Assembly: GCA_035544955.1 (NCBI GenBank)
Contig: DASZZN010000027.1
Location: 1-38,759, forward strand
Source of the DNA: Candidatus Dormiibacterota bacterium
GTDB taxonomy: Bacteria > Chloroflexota > Dormibacteria > CF-121
Reading direction: 5' to 3'
Length of the DNA stretch: 38,759 nucleotides
This document shows, piece by piece, positions 1 through 9,803 of the stretch (positions are counted from its first letter, which is position 1; the number at the start of each line of letters is the position of its first letter). A model generated the notes under the pieces. That model saw only the letters and a list, made by a program, of their open reading frames with translations, did not search any database and had not been told where the DNA came from. Made by a program: the position numbers and the translations under genes.

Positions 1-728
1 TCTTTGCCCGGCGTGAGGATCCGAACAGCGCCGGCCGGCAGATGCCCGGACACTTCGGCAGCCGCCGGCTCCACATCGTGACCGGCGGCAGTCCGGTGGC
101 CACCCAGTTGCTGCACGCCGCCGGCGTGGCGCTCGCCTCCAAGCAACGGAAGGAGGATGCGGTCACGGCCGTCTACTTTGGCGAGGGGAGCGCCAGCCAG
201 GGCGACACCCACGAGGCGATGAACTTCGCCGGTATCCATAAGCTGGCCGTGGTCTTTGTCTGCGAGAACAACGGCTACGCCATCTCGGTGCCGCAGTCCC
301 ACCAGATGGCCATCGAGAACGTTGCGGACCGCGCGGCGGGATATGGCTTCCCCGGGGTTGTGGTCGACGGCAACGACGTCCTCGCCTGCTACGAAGCCGC
401 GCGGCAGGCGGTCGAGCGCGCCCGCCGCGGCGAGGGGCCGACCCTGATCGAGGTCAAGACCTACCGCTTCACCGCTCACTCCAGCGACGATGACGACAAG
501 CGGTACCGGCCGGCGGAAGAGGTTGCGATCTGGCGGCAGAAGGATCCGATCCATCGCTACGCCACCTACCTTCGCGACGCCGGCATCCTCCGCGATGCCG
601 TCGAGGAGGAGATCACCGAGCGGGTCAGCCAGCAGGTCGACGAGGCCACCGAATACGCCGAGCAGGCGCCCGACCCAACGGCCGACGACCTCACCACCTT
701 TGTCTACAAGCAGGAGCTGACGCCCTGA
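1..728 (+). CDS. 2-oxoacid dehydrogenase E1 component, alpha subunit (5' truncated)
   Basis: This is the thiamine-diphosphate-dependent decarboxylating subunit of a 2-oxoacid dehydrogenase complex. The frame is open from base 3, and the family motif GRQMPGHFG spans the first in-frame ATG (42), so the gene clearly begins before the window. The ThDP/Mg site is visible as GEGSASQGDTHEAMNFA followed by CENNGYAIS. The loop AHSSDDDDKRYR resembles the phosphorylation loop of branched-chain E1alpha enzymes, which favours a branched-chain or broad 2-oxoacid substrate over pyruvate, though that is inference. The stop codon overlaps the start of the beta subunit by one base (TGATG), indicating translational coupling. 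Confidence 0.93.
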   Translation, partial: FARREDPNSAGRQMPGHFGSRRLHIVTGGSPVATQLLHAAGVALASKQRKEDAVTAVYFGEGSASQGDTHEAMNFAGIHKLAVVFVCENNGYAISVPQSHQMAIENVADRAAGYGFPGVVVDGNDVLACYEAARQAVERARRGEGPTLIEVKTYRFTAHSSDDDDKRYRPAEEVAIWRQKDPIHRYATYLRDAGILRDAVEEEITERVSQQVDEATEYAEQAPDPTADDLTTFVYKQELTP

Positions 729-1711
729 TGGCCGTCAAGACCGTGATCGAGGCGATCCGCGAGGGCATGGACGAGGAGATGGCGCGTGACCCGAGCGTCT
801 TCCTGATCGGTGAAGACGTCGGCAATCGCGGCGGCGTCTTTCTGGCCACCGACGGCCTGTTTAAGAAATACGGCGAGCTGCGGGTGATCGACTCGCCGCT
901 CGCCGAGTCCTGCATCGTCGGCGTCGCGATTGGCGCGGCAGTCAACGGCATGCGGCCCATCGCCGAGATCCAGTTCGCCGACTTCATCGCGCCGGCGATG
1001 AACCAGATCATCGAAGAAGCGGCCAAGTTCTCCTACCGAACGGCGGGCGACTTCAATCTGCCGATGGTGATCCGCGCGCCGTGGGGCGGCGGCGTGCATG
1101 GCGCTCTATACCACTCGCAGAGCATCGAAGCGACGTTTGCCCACATCCCGGGCCTCAAGGTGGTTGCCCCCGGGACCCCGGCCGATGCCAAGGGTCTGCT
1201 CAAGGCCGCGATCCGGGACCCGGATCCCGTCCTTTACCTCGAGCACAAGCGGACCTACCGGCTGGTCAAAGGCGAGGTCCCAAGCGGGGACCACGTCGTT
1301 CCCATCGGCAAAGCCGACGTGAAGCGCGAGGGGACAGACCTGAGCCTGATTGCCTACGGGCTGATGCTGACGTACTGCCTCGAGGTGGCCGAGAAACTCG
1401 CGGGGGACGGCATCTCGGCGGAAGTGCTCGACCTGCGCACTATCAAGCCCATCGATCGGGATGCGATCATCGCTACGGCGCGCAAGACGGGCAAGGTGTT
1501 GGTGGTGCACGAAGACACGCCCTTCGCCGGGGTCGCCGCCGAGGTGATGGCGATCATCATGGAAAATGCGTTTGACGCGCTCGACGCACCGGTGATGCGC
1601 GTCACCGGCCCGGACGTGCCTGCCATGCCGTTCAATCACATCCTGGAGGAGGCCTTCATGCCGAATCCCGAGAAGATCCTCGTCAAGGCGAAGGAGCTGG
1701 CGGCCGTCTAG
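728..1711 (+). CDS. 2-oxoacid dehydrogenase E1 component, beta subunit
   Basis: This 327-residue protein is the partner of the upstream alpha subunit; together they form the alpha2beta2 E1 that decarboxylates a 2-oxoacid and acylates the lipoyl arm of E2. The N-terminal pyrimidine-binding domain begins TVIEAIREGMDEEM and includes the catalytic-base region GEDVGNRGGVF. HSQSIEATFAHIPGLKVV and LYLEHKRTYR follow, and the C-terminal transketolase domain carries VVHEDTPFAGVAAEV. GGVFLATDGL and LEHKRTYR resemble branched-chain E1beta more than pyruvate E1beta. The length is normal for the family. Eleven bases separate it from E2. Confidence 0.95.
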   Translation: MAVKTVIEAIREGMDEEMARDPSVFLIGEDVGNRGGVFLATDGLFKKYGELRVIDSPLAESCIVGVAIGAAVNGMRPIAEIQFADFIAPAMNQIIEEAAKFSYRTAGDFNLPMVIRAPWGGGVHGALYHSQSIEATFAHIPGLKVVAPGTPADAKGLLKAAIRDPDPVLYLEHKRTYRLVKGEVPSGDHVVPIGKADVKREGTDLSLIAYGLMLTYCLEVAEKLAGDGISAEVLDLRTIKPIDRDAIIATARKTGKVLVVHEDTPFAGVAAEVMAIIMENAFDALDAPVMRVTGPDVPAMPFNHILEEAFMPNPEKILVKAKELAAV

Positions 1712-1722
1712 GCCCGCGTCAG

Positions 1723-2976
1723 ATGGCGACCTCCGTCAAGATGCCGCAGCTCGGTGAGTCGATCACCGAGGGCACCATCTCGAAGTGGCTGAAGAAGCCC
1801 GGCGACCAGGTCAAGAAATACGAAGGACTGGTCGAGATCATTACCGACAAGGTCAACGCCGAGGTCCCGGCGCCGCTGACGGGCGTGCTCAAGGAGATCA
1901 AAGTCCAAGAAGGAGCGACGGTCACGGTCGGCACCGAGATCGCCGTGATCGAGGAATCGGTGGCCGCGACGTCGTCCGCGCCCAAGGCGCAGCCGGCTCC
2001 GCCAGCGGATCTGGTGGCAGTTCCCTCCCCCGTTTCGGGGGAGGGTCAGGGAGGTGGCTTGGAGGCTCGCACGCGGCTGTCACCGGTCGTGCGTGCCCTG
2101 ATCGAAGAGCACCGGATCTCGGATGCTGAGCTCGCGCGGATCGAAGGCTCGGGGATCGGCGGACGGATCAGTAAGAAAGACGTCGAGGATTACGTGGCCA
2201 AGCGAACCCAGCCGGCAGCCGCGAACGGCGAGCGGCAGCAAGCGGCGGCCGGTCCAGCGACCGCGCCGGCGCCAACGCCCGGGACCACCGTGCCGTTGAG
2301 CCCGATGCGACGCGCCATTGCCGCCAATATGCTCAAGAGCAAGCAGACGATCCCGCACGCCTGGACGGTGGCCGAAGTCGACATGACCACCGTGGTGCGC
2401 TTCCGGCAGAAGGTCAAGGAGAGCTTCAAGCAGCGGGAGGGGATCGACCTCACCTACGTGCCGATCATCGTCATGGCGGTGGTCGAGAGTCTGAAGGCGG
2501 TGCCCGTGCTGAACGCTAGTTGGACCGACCAGGGCGTGCTGTTGCACAAGGACATCAATGTTGGCGTCGCCGTCTCGGTCGACGACGGCCTGATCGTGCC
2601 CGTCATCCACCAGGCGGACCGGATGTCGATATCCGGCCTGGCGAAGGCGATCGACGACCTGGCGAAACGGGCACGGGCCGGAAAGCTCGGCATCCCAGAC
2701 GTCCAGGGGGCCACCTTCACCGTCAACAACCCGGGCACCTTCGGCACCATCCTGTCGTACTCGATCATCGCGCCGCCCCAGGCCGGCATCCTGGCGATGG
2801 ACGCGATCGTCAAGCGGCCCGTGGTCGTCGAGGGGGACGCGATCGCGATCCGGTCGATGATGAACCTGTGCCTCAGCTTCGACCACCGCGTGCTTGATGG
2901 GGTGTCCGCCGCCCGCTTCCTGCAGGGCGTCCGCCGCTGGTTGGAAGGCTTCTCGGAGCAGGTGCCGCTGTACTGA
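1723..2976 (+). CDS. Dihydrolipoamide acyltransferase (E2 component)
   Basis: This 417-residue E2 core transfers the acyl group from lipoamide to CoA. The domains in order are one lipoyl domain (about 1-80, lipoyl lysine K43 in ITDKVNAE), a flexible linker, a peripheral subunit-binding domain (about 118-158, [17 protein letters not shown]), an Ala/Pro linker, and the catalytic acyltransferase domain (about 190-417) with the HxxxD site at H388/D392 (DHRVLDG). The first linker contains the in-frame palindromic repeat described separately. No E3 (lipoamide dehydrogenase) is visible in the window; it could be upstream or elsewhere. lipA and lipB follow directly, so the carrier and its cofactor enzymes are grouped. 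Confidence 0.96.
   Translation: MATSVKMPQLGESITEGTISKWLKKPGDQVKKYEGLVEIITDKVNAEVPAPLTGVLKEIKVQEGATVTVGTEIAVIEESVAATSSAPKAQPAPPADLVAVPSPVSGEGQGGGLEARTRLSPVVRALIEEHRISDAELARIEGSGIGGRISKKDVEDYVAKRTQPAAANGERQQAAAGPATAPAPTPGTTVPLSPMRRAIAANMLKSKQTIPHAWTVAEVDMTTVVRFRQKVKESFKQREGIDLTYVPIIVMAVVESLKAVPVLNASWTDQGVLLHKDINVGVAVSVDDGLIVPVIHQADRMSISGLAKAIDDLAKRARAGKLGIPDVQGATFTVNNPGTFGTILSYSIIAPPQAGILAMDAIVKRPVVVEGDAIAIRSMMNLCLSFDHRVLDGVSAARFLQGVRRWLEGFSEQVPLY
2023..2045. repeat. Palindromic repeat, copy A, in frame inside the E2 linker
   Basis: This is a perfect 10-bp stem (CCCTCCCCCG / CGGGGGAGGG) with a TTT loop, followed by TCAGGGAGGTGG. It is translated in frame as part of the lipoyl-to-E3-binding linker (residues about 101-112, [12 protein letters not shown]). 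Related copies lie at 21000-21018 and 23425-23448. Confidence 0.85.
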
Positions 2977-3016
2977 AAGAGCCGGATTTCCCCAGGCCTT
3001 TGGGATACTGATAGCA

Positions 3017-3943
3017 ATGGCTGACGTCGCTCCGATCAAGTTCTACGGCCGGTCGAAGCGCAACGCCGTGGTGCCGATCGACACCCGTCGGCCGGAGTGG
3101 CTGCGTGTGCGCCTGCCCGGCGGTGACAACTACTCCGAGTTGAAGGGGATCATGCGCGGCCTGGAGCTCCATACCGTGTGCGAGGAGGCGCGCTGCCCCA
3201 ACATCGGCGAGTGCTGGCAGGCACGCACGGCGACCTTCATGATCCTCGGCGATACCTGCACCCGGGCCTGCGGCTTCTGCGCCGTCAAAACCGGGCGGCC
3301 GGGCACCCTCGACCTTGGGGAGCCGATTCGCGTCGCCGAGGCGGTCGAGCGGATGGGCCTGCACCACGCTGTCATCACCTCGGTCAACCGGGACGAGCTC
3401 CAAGACGGCGGGGCAGCCATCTTTGCCGGGACCATCCGGCAGATCCGCAAGCGGATCCCGAAGTGCAACATCGAGGTCCTCATCCCGGACTTCATGGGCG
3501 ACGAGGCGGCGCTCGCCACCGTGATGCGCGCGCGACCCGAGATCCTCAACCACAACATCGAAACGGTGCCCAGCCTCTATCCACAGGTGCGGCCCAAGGG
3601 CCGTTATCCGCGCTCGCTCGAGCTGCTTAAGCGGGCCAAGCGGATGGACGCGACCGTCTACACCAAGTCGGGAATCATGCTGGGCTTGGGAGAGGAGATC
3701 GACGAGGTGATTCAGGTGTTCCGCGACCTGCGGGCGCACGACGTCGAGATTCTGACGGTTGGACAGTACCTGCGGCCCAGCCCCAACCATCTGCCAATCG
3801 CGCGCTACGTACCTCCGGACGAATTTGCCATGTTGAAAGTCGAGGCGCTCAAGCTCGGCTTCCGGCACGTCGAGTCCGGCCCTCTCGTGCGTAGCTCCTA
3901 TCACGCAGCCAGCCAGGTCCCGGACCGGGCCGCCGCGGGCTGA
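3017..3943 (+). CDS. lipA: Lipoyl synthase
   Basis: This radical-SAM enzyme inserts two sulfur atoms into protein-bound octanoyl groups. With the ATG at 3017 the product is 308 residues. The auxiliary-cluster cysteines are C55, C60 and C66 ([12 protein letters not shown]), and the radical-SAM cluster is C81, C85 and C88 (CTRACGFC). The conserved C-terminal serine motif RSSYHA lies near residue 293. The start was chosen because the open frame extends back into E2 without conserved sequence, and a -10-like GATACT (3004-3009) lies 7 nt before the ATG. lipB follows after 2 nt. Confidence 0.96.
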   Translation: MADVAPIKFYGRSKRNAVVPIDTRRPEWLRVRLPGGDNYSELKGIMRGLELHTVCEEARCPNIGECWQARTATFMILGDTCTRACGFCAVKTGRPGTLDLGEPIRVAEAVERMGLHHAVITSVNRDELQDGGAAIFAGTIRQIRKRIPKCNIEVLIPDFMGDEAALATVMRARPEILNHNIETVPSLYPQVRPKGRYPRSLELLKRAKRMDATVYTKSGIMLGLGEEIDEVIQVFRDLRAHDVEILTVGQYLRPSPNHLPIARYVPPDEFAMLKVEALKLGFRHVESGPLVRSSYHAASQVPDRAAAG

Positions 3944-3945
3944 CC

Positions 3946-4596
<651 letters not shown>

Positions 4597-4607
4597 TTAG
4601 TCGCTTC

Positions 4608-4680
4608 GGGCGGTTAGCTCAGCTGGTAGAGCGTCTGCTTTACACGCAGAATGTCGGGAGTTCGAGCCTCTCACCGCCCA
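4608..4680 (+). tRNA. tRNA-Val (anticodon UAC)
   Basis: A full cloverleaf is visible. The acceptor stem GGGCGGT pairs with ACCGCCC (discriminator A), the D-arm contains TAGCTCAGCTGGTAGAGC, the anticodon stem TCTGC/GCAGA encloses loop TTTACAC (anticodon TAC), and the T-arm is GGGAG-TTCGAGC-CTCTC. CCA is not encoded. A -10-like CATAAT (4592-4597) overlaps the lipB stop. Confidence 0.96.
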
Positions 4681-4728
4681 AATCCCACCCAAACGGAACG
4701 GTTGGATCCGCCCTGAGGAAGCTCGACC

Positions 4729-5049
4729 TTAGTGCCTGTTCCTCCAAGCCGCGAGCTGGAGCAGCATCGAGCCGATCAGTAGCGCGACGACGGCCAGGAA
4801 GCCGGACACCTTCAGTGGAGTGGGAACCTGCCGAGAGATAACCGATTGCTCGATGCCAAGCGCAACGAACAGAGCGATCCCACCGAAGGCGGATAGACGG
4901 CGCCCGCGTTCCGTCGCGGGAATATTCTTGGGACGTAGTCGCCGAGGAAAGGGAACCCAGTTGCCAGTCACCGCCGTATATACGCTGATGGTCAGGCCAG
5001 CGACTGTCAGCACCCAGCCGACTGTTTGTATCGTCCCCAAACTGTCCAC
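4729..5049 (-). CDS. Small integral membrane protein, function unknown
   Basis: I do not recognise this 106-residue protein. Three hydrophobic segments are visible: about 8-28 (VGWVLTVAGLTISVYTAV), 54-68 (AFGGIALFVALGI) and 80-99 (VSGFLAVVALLIGSMLL). A basic loop (FPRRLRPKNIP) separates the first two, and the C-terminus is short and basic (AAWRNRH). The start used is GTG at 5049; an ATG two bases upstream is out of frame. The gene sits between tRNA-Val and the acetate-permease terminator and has no obvious operon partner. Confidence 0.6.
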   Translation of the reverse strand: MDSLGTIQTVGWVLTVAGLTISVYTAVTGNWVPFPRRLRPKNIPATERGRRLSAFGGIALFVALGIEQSVISRQVPTPLKVSGFLAVVALLIGSMLLQLAAWRNRH

Positions 5050-5095
5050 ATCAGACTGAGCGTTTCCTCGGCTGGAACCTTGCGCCGTTGTCGAT

Positions 5096-5128
5096 AAATA
5101 GGGGCGGGCGCGAAGCCCACCCCTATTT
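5096..5128 (-). terminator. Rho-independent terminator of the acetate permease operon
   Basis: This is a long hairpin: AAATAGGGG-C-GGGC, a GCGAA loop, then GCCC-A-CCCCTATTT (13 pairs, one mismatch). It lies just past the stop codon of the minus-strand permease gene. On the minus strand the T-rich stem end TATTTAT can serve as the U tract. The stem is symmetrical and could work in both directions. Confidence 0.8.
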
Positions 5129-5140
5129 CGAAATCGAGTC

Positions 5141-6766
5141 TTAGACGGCCGCGGGGACTCGCTCCTCGACTACCGAGCTCGGCTCTGCACCGACGCCGGT
5201 CTGCGAACGTACCGCGATCTCGGGGTACATCGCTTTCGCGCGCTGGTCGCCGCCGAGGGCTTCGCCGATGTAGGTACCGACGATTGCGAAGAGGAACCCG
5301 AGCGGGATGCTCACAATGCCTGGGTTCGATAGCGCGAATGCGGGATGCGCCGCCGGCACCGTATTGAGACCGGGTCCGATCACGATCAGGAGGATCGACA
5401 CGGCCGTCCCGCCGATCAGACCGAAGACGGCGCCGACGGTATTGAACCGCTTCCAGAAAAGCGTGAAGAGGATAACCGGCAGGTTGCCACTGGACGCCAC
5501 CGCGAAGGCCGCGGCGACCAACTGGGCAGCATTGGCCGTGGGCAGGTTGATCGCGACGAGCACGGCGATGACGCCGACCCCGACGGCCGCAATGCGCGCA
5601 ACCGTCACCTGTTCCCGCTCGCTTTCCTTGCCGCCTCGGATGACATTCATCCAGAAGTCGTGCGCAAAGGCGCTGGAGGCCGCGAGAGTGAGACCCGCGA
5701 CCACCGCAAGGATGGTGGCGAAGGCGACCGCCGAGATGAACCCGAGCAGCAGCTCACCACCAAAGGAGTTCGGCCCACCGCCGAGAAACTCCGCCAGCTT
5801 GGGCGCCGCGAGGTTGGAGTTCGGGATCTTCGCCTTGCCGACGAGCACGGCGGCGCCGAATCCCAGGAACGTCGTCATCACGTAAAAGGCGCCGATCAGG
5901 CCCATCGCCCAACCAACCGAAGCCCGCGCCGCACGGGCGGTCGGCACGGTGTAGAAGCGCATCAGGATGTGCGGCAGGCCAGCCGTCCCGAAAATGAGCG
6001 CCATACCGAGAGAGACGTTCTCGATGGTCGACTTGTCGAGCGTCAGGGGCCCGAGGAAGACGTGCTTCCCGTGCGGGTAGAGGATGCCGGGTTGCGTGAA
6101 GTTGAGTCCCGATTTCTTGTCGACGACTTTGGCGATCGCATCGAAGAACCGCAGCGGGTTGAAACCGAAGTGGCTGAGCACCATGATGCTCAAAAGGATG
6201 GCGCCTGCCATCAGCAACGTCGCCTTGACGATCTGGACCCAGGTCGTTGCGATCATGCCGCCGAGCACGACGTAGCCGATCATCAGGATGCCGACGATGA
6301 CCACCGCCAACTGGAACGAGAACCCCGGTACCAGCAGGTGCAGGACGACGCCGGCGCCGACCATCTGGGCGATCATGTAGAAGCCGCTCACCGCCAGCGT
6401 GGAGATGGCGGCAGCGGAGCGCACCGGGCCGGCTGACATGCGATAGGAGAGCACGTCGGCCATGGTGTACTTGCCGGTGTTTCGGATCGGCTCGGCGATC
6501 AGGAGCAGAACGGTCAGGTAGGCGACTAGCCAGCCGACGGAGTACATGAAGCCGTCGTAGCCGTTGAAGGCGATCAGCCCGGCGATTCCGAGGAAGGAGG
6601 CAGCACTCATGTAGTCGCCGGCGATGGCGAGCCCGTTCTGCCAGGCCTTGATCTTGCGGCCGGCGGCGTAGAACTGGACGGTCGTGTGCGTCTGCCGCGC
6701 CGCCCAGACAGTGATACCGAGCGTGATGGCGACGACGACGGCCGTGATCCAAAGGGTGGTGGTCAT
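5141..6766 (-). CDS. actP: Cation/acetate symporter (SSS family, ActP-like)
   Basis: This 541-residue polytopic sodium:solute symporter probably takes up acetate and other short monocarboxylates. The N-terminal part is strongly ActP-like: AGRKIKAWQNGLAIAGDYMSAASFLGIAGLIAF, then GYDGFMYSVGWLVAYL and EPIRNTGKYTMADVLSYRM. About 12-13 hydrophobic helices are visible. The start ATG overlaps the stop of the DUF485 gene (ATGA), the same order as yjcH-actP in enterobacteria. Acetyl-CoA synthetase is transcribed divergently, which supports acetate as substrate. Confidence 0.93.
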   Translation of the reverse strand: MTTTLWITAVVVAITLGITVWAARQTHTTVQFYAAGRKIKAWQNGLAIAGDYMSAASFLGIAGLIAFNGYDGFMYSVGWLVAYLTVLLLIAEPIRNTGKYTMADVLSYRMSAGPVRSAAAISTLAVSGFYMIAQMVGAGVVLHLLVPGFSFQLAVVIVGILMIGYVVLGGMIATTWVQIVKATLLMAGAILLSIMVLSHFGFNPLRFFDAIAKVVDKKSGLNFTQPGILYPHGKHVFLGPLTLDKSTIENVSLGMALIFGTAGLPHILMRFYTVPTARAARASVGWAMGLIGAFYVMTTFLGFGAAVLVGKAKIPNSNLAAPKLAEFLGGGPNSFGGELLLGFISAVAFATILAVVAGLTLAASSAFAHDFWMNVIRGGKESEREQVTVARIAAVGVGVIAVLVAINLPTANAAQLVAAAFAVASSGNLPVILFTLFWKRFNTVGAVFGLIGGTAVSILLIVIGPGLNTVPAAHPAFALSNPGIVSIPLGFLFAIVGTYIGEALGGDQRAKAMYPEIAVRSQTGVGAEPSSVVEERVPAAV

Positions 6767-7155
6767 GCTCCAATCCCCATACGCGCCGCCAATTTGCGGA
6801 CGGCGGCCGCCAACGGATCGAAGACCCGGTTGGCCCGCCGGATGTAGACCGCCGCCAGGATCCAGGCCATCACGAATTCGGAGAGGGCAAACAGGTACGC
6901 CAGGTTGATGTTGCCGATGATCTTGGTGTTCATCAGGTCGGGCGCCAGCCCGTTACCGAGCGGGAGCGCGAAGTAGTAGACGAGGAAGAAGATCACCGCC
7001 GGAATGATGAAGTTTCGCTTCGCCGTGATGAGCCGCCGAAACTCGGGCGAGGCCGCCAGCACCTCCCACTGGGAAGCCCGGGCTTGGGCGGTTTGCTTAC
7101 CCGCCTGGGCATCCATAGCCCCCCGGGTCCCTTGACCCCGATTGCGTGTTTCCAT
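6763..7155 (-). CDS. DUF485 membrane protein (YjcH-like), partner of ActP
   Basis: This 130-residue protein has the DUF485 pattern: a cytoplasmic start with SPEFRRLITAKRNFIIPAV, a first membrane helix (FFLVYYFALPL), a short loop, and a second helix (LAYLFALSEFVMAWILAAVYIRRAN). DUF485 proteins are regularly encoded just upstream of acetate permeases; their exact role is not settled. The first 25 residues are not conserved-looking, but a Shine-Dalgarno GGGAGG sits directly before the 7155 ATG and supports this start over the later Met at 7116. It overlaps actP by 4 nt. Confidence 0.9.
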   Translation of the reverse strand: METRNRGQGTRGAMDAQAGKQTAQARASQWEVLAASPEFRRLITAKRNFIIPAVIFFLVYYFALPLGNGLAPDLMNTKIIGNINLAYLFALSEFVMAWILAAVYIRRANRVFDPLAAAVRKLAARMGIGA

Positions 7156-7200
7156 TGGTCCTCCCTACCTTGAATTTGTGCGCGTTTCCCCTAAGGAATC

Positions 7201-7230
7201 ATTTAGCGCCCGCAAATAGGGTGCTGTCAA
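7201..7230 (-). promoter_or_regulatory. Candidate promoter of the DUF485-actP operon
   Basis: On the minus strand a consensus -35 TTGACA (7230-7225) is followed after 18 nt by CTAAAT (7206-7201), about 45 nt before the DUF485 start. The -35 is perfect and the -10 is weak. Confidence 0.45.
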
Positions 7231-7343
7231 TCATCCAGCGACCTATTTCCGCCGACCTGCTGGCCAGTCCGCTGGGCCGCCGGAGCGCTAATCTGAGCGG
7301 GGACAAGGGCGCGCAATTCGTTTGAAGGAGGCTGGATGAGCCG

Positions 7344-9323
7344 ATGACGATCCAATCCGGCACGCATGCCATCGAGTCGATGCAGCTGGAGGAGCGACGC
7401 TACCCGCCGCCCCCCGAATTTGCGAGGAATGCCAACGCCAAGCCGGACATCTATGCCAAGCCGTTGGAGGACTTCTGGAAGGAAGAGGCGCTGAAGCGCG
7501 TCTCCTGGTTCAAGCCGTTCGACACGGTCCTCGAGTGGAAGCTGCCTTATGCCAAGTGGTTCCTCGGCGGCAAGCTGAACGTCTGTTACAACTGCGTCGA
7601 CAGGCACGTCGAAGCCGGGCGGGGCGACAAGGTCGCCTACTACTGGGAAGGCGAGCCGGTCGACCAAAAGCGCACCATCACCTTCACAGACCTCCTGGCG
7701 GACGTCGTTCGCTTTGCCAACGCGCTCAAGAAACTCGGCGTCAGGAAGGGGACCCCGGTGGGGATCTACATGGGCATGGTGCCCGAGCTCCCGGTCGCGA
7801 TGCTCGCCTGCACCCGGCTCGGCGCCCCCCATACCGTCGTCTTCGGTGGGTTCAGCGCCGACGCGCTCGGCGGGCGGCTCAACGATATGGAGTGTGAGCT
7901 GCTGATTACCCAGAACGAGGGTCTGCGGAAGGGCAATCCGGTGCCCCTCAAGAAGAACGCCGATGCGGCGCTCGAGATGGCGCCCAAGGTCAAGAAGGCG
8001 GTCGTACTCCGCCGGACGCCGATGGACACCCCAATGAAGGACGGCCGCGACGTCTGGTGGCAGGACCTGGTCAAAGATGCCAGTGCTGACCCCGCCTCCT
8101 GTCCCTGCGAGCCGATGGACGCGGAAGACCTGCTCTACCTGCTCTACACGAGTGGGACGACCGCCAAACCCAAGGGGATTGTCCACACCACCGCCGGGTA
8201 CCTGGTGGGGACGGCGACGACCCACCACTACATCTTCGACATCAAGCCTGACTCGGTTTACTGGTGCGCCGCCGACATCGGCTGGGTCACCGGCCACAGC
8301 TATATCGTCTACGGGCCACTTTGCAACGGCACGACCGGCGTCATCTACGAGGGCGTCCCCGACTTCCCCGACAAGGATCGCTGGTGGTCGATCATCGAGC
8401 GCTATAAAATCGACATCCTCTACACGGCGCCGACCGCGATCCGCACCCACATGAAATGGGGGCCGGAGTACGCGAAGAAGCACGACCTCAGCTCGCTCCG
8501 CCTGCTGGGCTCGGTGGGTGAGCCGATCAATCCGGAGGCCTGGATCTGGTATCGGGAGAACATCGGAGGTGGCCGGACGCCGGTGGTCGACACCTGGTGG
8601 CAGACCGAGACCGGGATGATCCTGATCACGCCGCTTCCCGGAGTGACGACGCTGAAGCCCGGCTCTGCGACCAAGCCCTTCCCCACCGTCCAGGCGGCGG
8701 TCTACAACGACGCGGGTGAAGAGGTGGGACCCGGCGGCGGGGGCTACCTGGTGATCAAAGGCCCCTGGCCGGCCATGCTGCGCGGGATCTTCCGGGACCA
8801 CGAGCGCTATGTCCAGACGTACTGGAGCAAGTTCAAGGACGTTTACTTCGCCGGCGACGGGGCACGGATCGACGAGGACGGCGACTTCTGGCTGCTGGGA
8901 CGGGTGGACGACGTCATGAATGTCTCCGCCCACCGCATTTCGACGATCGAGGTGGAGAGCGCCCTGGTCAGCCACCCGAAAGTCGCCGAGGCTGCCGTCG
9001 CCGGCCGCAGCGACAAGCAGACCGGCCAGGCAATCGTTGCCTTCGTCACCCTCAAAGGCGGAGCCGAGGGCTCACCGGAGATGCTGATCGAGTTGCGCGA
9101 GCACGTGGGGAAGAAGATCGGGAAGATCGCGGCACCCGCCAACATCGTCTTCACCCCGGAGCTGCCCAAGACCCGCTCGGGCAAGATCATGCGGCGGCTG
9201 CTTCGTGACGTGGCGGAGAACCGTCCGCTCGGCGACACGACCACGCTGGCCGACCCGGCGGTCGTCAGCGAGATCGACCGGCGCGCCAAGACCGAGGCGG
9301 CCAAGGAGGAATCCTCGGCCTAA
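7344..9323 (+). CDS. acsA: Acetyl-CoA synthetase (AMP-forming)
   Basis: This 659-residue enzyme converts acetate, ATP and CoA to acetyl-CoA, AMP and PPi. The adenylate motif YTSGTTAKPKG lies in the middle. DTWWQTETGMILITPLPG is the Acs-specific A5 region, LLGRVDDVMNVSAHRISTIEVESAL is the hinge and A8 region, and PKTRSGKIMRRLLR carries the catalytic C-terminal lysine that is the known acetylation switch in this family. The Shine-Dalgarno GAAGGAGG (7324-7331) precedes the start. A 3-codon reading frame (ATG 7336, Met-Ser-Arg-stop) overlaps the start codon. It is divergent from the acetate permease, making an acetate-scavenging unit. Confidence 0.96.
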   Translation: MTIQSGTHAIESMQLEERRYPPPPEFARNANAKPDIYAKPLEDFWKEEALKRVSWFKPFDTVLEWKLPYAKWFLGGKLNVCYNCVDRHVEAGRGDKVAYYWEGEPVDQKRTITFTDLLADVVRFANALKKLGVRKGTPVGIYMGMVPELPVAMLACTRLGAPHTVVFGGFSADALGGRLNDMECELLITQNEGLRKGNPVPLKKNADAALEMAPKVKKAVVLRRTPMDTPMKDGRDVWWQDLVKDASADPASCPCEPMDAEDLLYLLYTSGTTAKPKGIVHTTAGYLVGTATTHHYIFDIKPDSVYWCAADIGWVTGHSYIVYGPLCNGTTGVIYEGVPDFPDKDRWWSIIERYKIDILYTAPTAIRTHMKWGPEYAKKHDLSSLRLLGSVGEPINPEAWIWYRENIGGGRTPVVDTWWQTETGMILITPLPGVTTLKPGSATKPFPTVQAAVYNDAGEEVGPGGGGYLVIKGPWPAMLRGIFRDHERYVQTYWSKFKDVYFAGDGARIDEDGDFWLLGRVDDVMNVSAHRISTIEVESALVSHPKVAEAAVAGRSDKQTGQAIVAFVTLKGGAEGSPEMLIELREHVGKKIGKIAAPANIVFTPELPKTRSGKIMRRLLRDVAENRPLGDTTTLADPAVVSEIDRRAKTEAAKEESSA

Positions 9324-9327
9324 GTCG

Positions 9328-9630
9328 TCAGGTGCGAGCCTGCTGGAGGATTCGGTAGAGGGCGCTGAAGTCGAGGTGGGAATCCCGCAGCTGGTCGAGC
9401 TTGTCGCGTAACGCGTAGACGTCGGACTGGAGCCGGTTGATCTCCTCGCCATGATCGACGTTGGTCGCCTCTTGCTGGGCAATCAACTCGCGGCGGAGAC
9501 GCGTTTTTTCGGTGATCGTGCGCTCGACGGTCTCCCATTGATCGGAAAGGTCGCGCAGCTGGCGGTCCAGCGCCGCCAGCTCACTGGTCAATTCCTGATG
9601 GGAGCTGCTGCCGCCGGTCGAGGTCATCAT
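9328..9630 (-). CDS. Coiled-coil protein, function unknown
   Basis: This 100-residue protein is almost entirely predicted coiled coil. A polar start (MMTSTGGSSSHQ) precedes heptad-like charged and leucine runs such as LTSELAALDRQLRDLSDQWETV and INRLQSDVYALRDKLDQLRD. No membrane segment, cysteine or catalytic motif is seen. It converges with acsA, with only four bases between the stops. Residue composition favours this frame over the overlapping plus-strand frames. Function cannot be inferred. Confidence 0.6.
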   Translation of the reverse strand: MMTSTGGSSSHQELTSELAALDRQLRDLSDQWETVERTITEKTRLRRELIAQQEATNVDHGEEINRLQSDVYALRDKLDQLRDSHLDFSALYRILQQART

Positions 9631-9803
9631 TCTCGACGGCGCCGCGGCGGCGCGTAGGGGTTACTCAACACAAACGGCATGGTACGGGCCCTTCCTTGCG
9701 GCGATTGTAACCCGACAGGGGAGGACCCAGCCCCCACCTGTATTCAGCGGCGGCCGCCGAGGCTGGTCCCCGGCGCCGAGGCGCGGCTAGAATACGTCCT
9801 CGT

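Noticed and set aside
5345-6436. 363-codon plus-strand frame opposite actP
   Set aside because: Asp/Arg/His-rich antisense translation typical of high-GC genes; actP is unmistakable.
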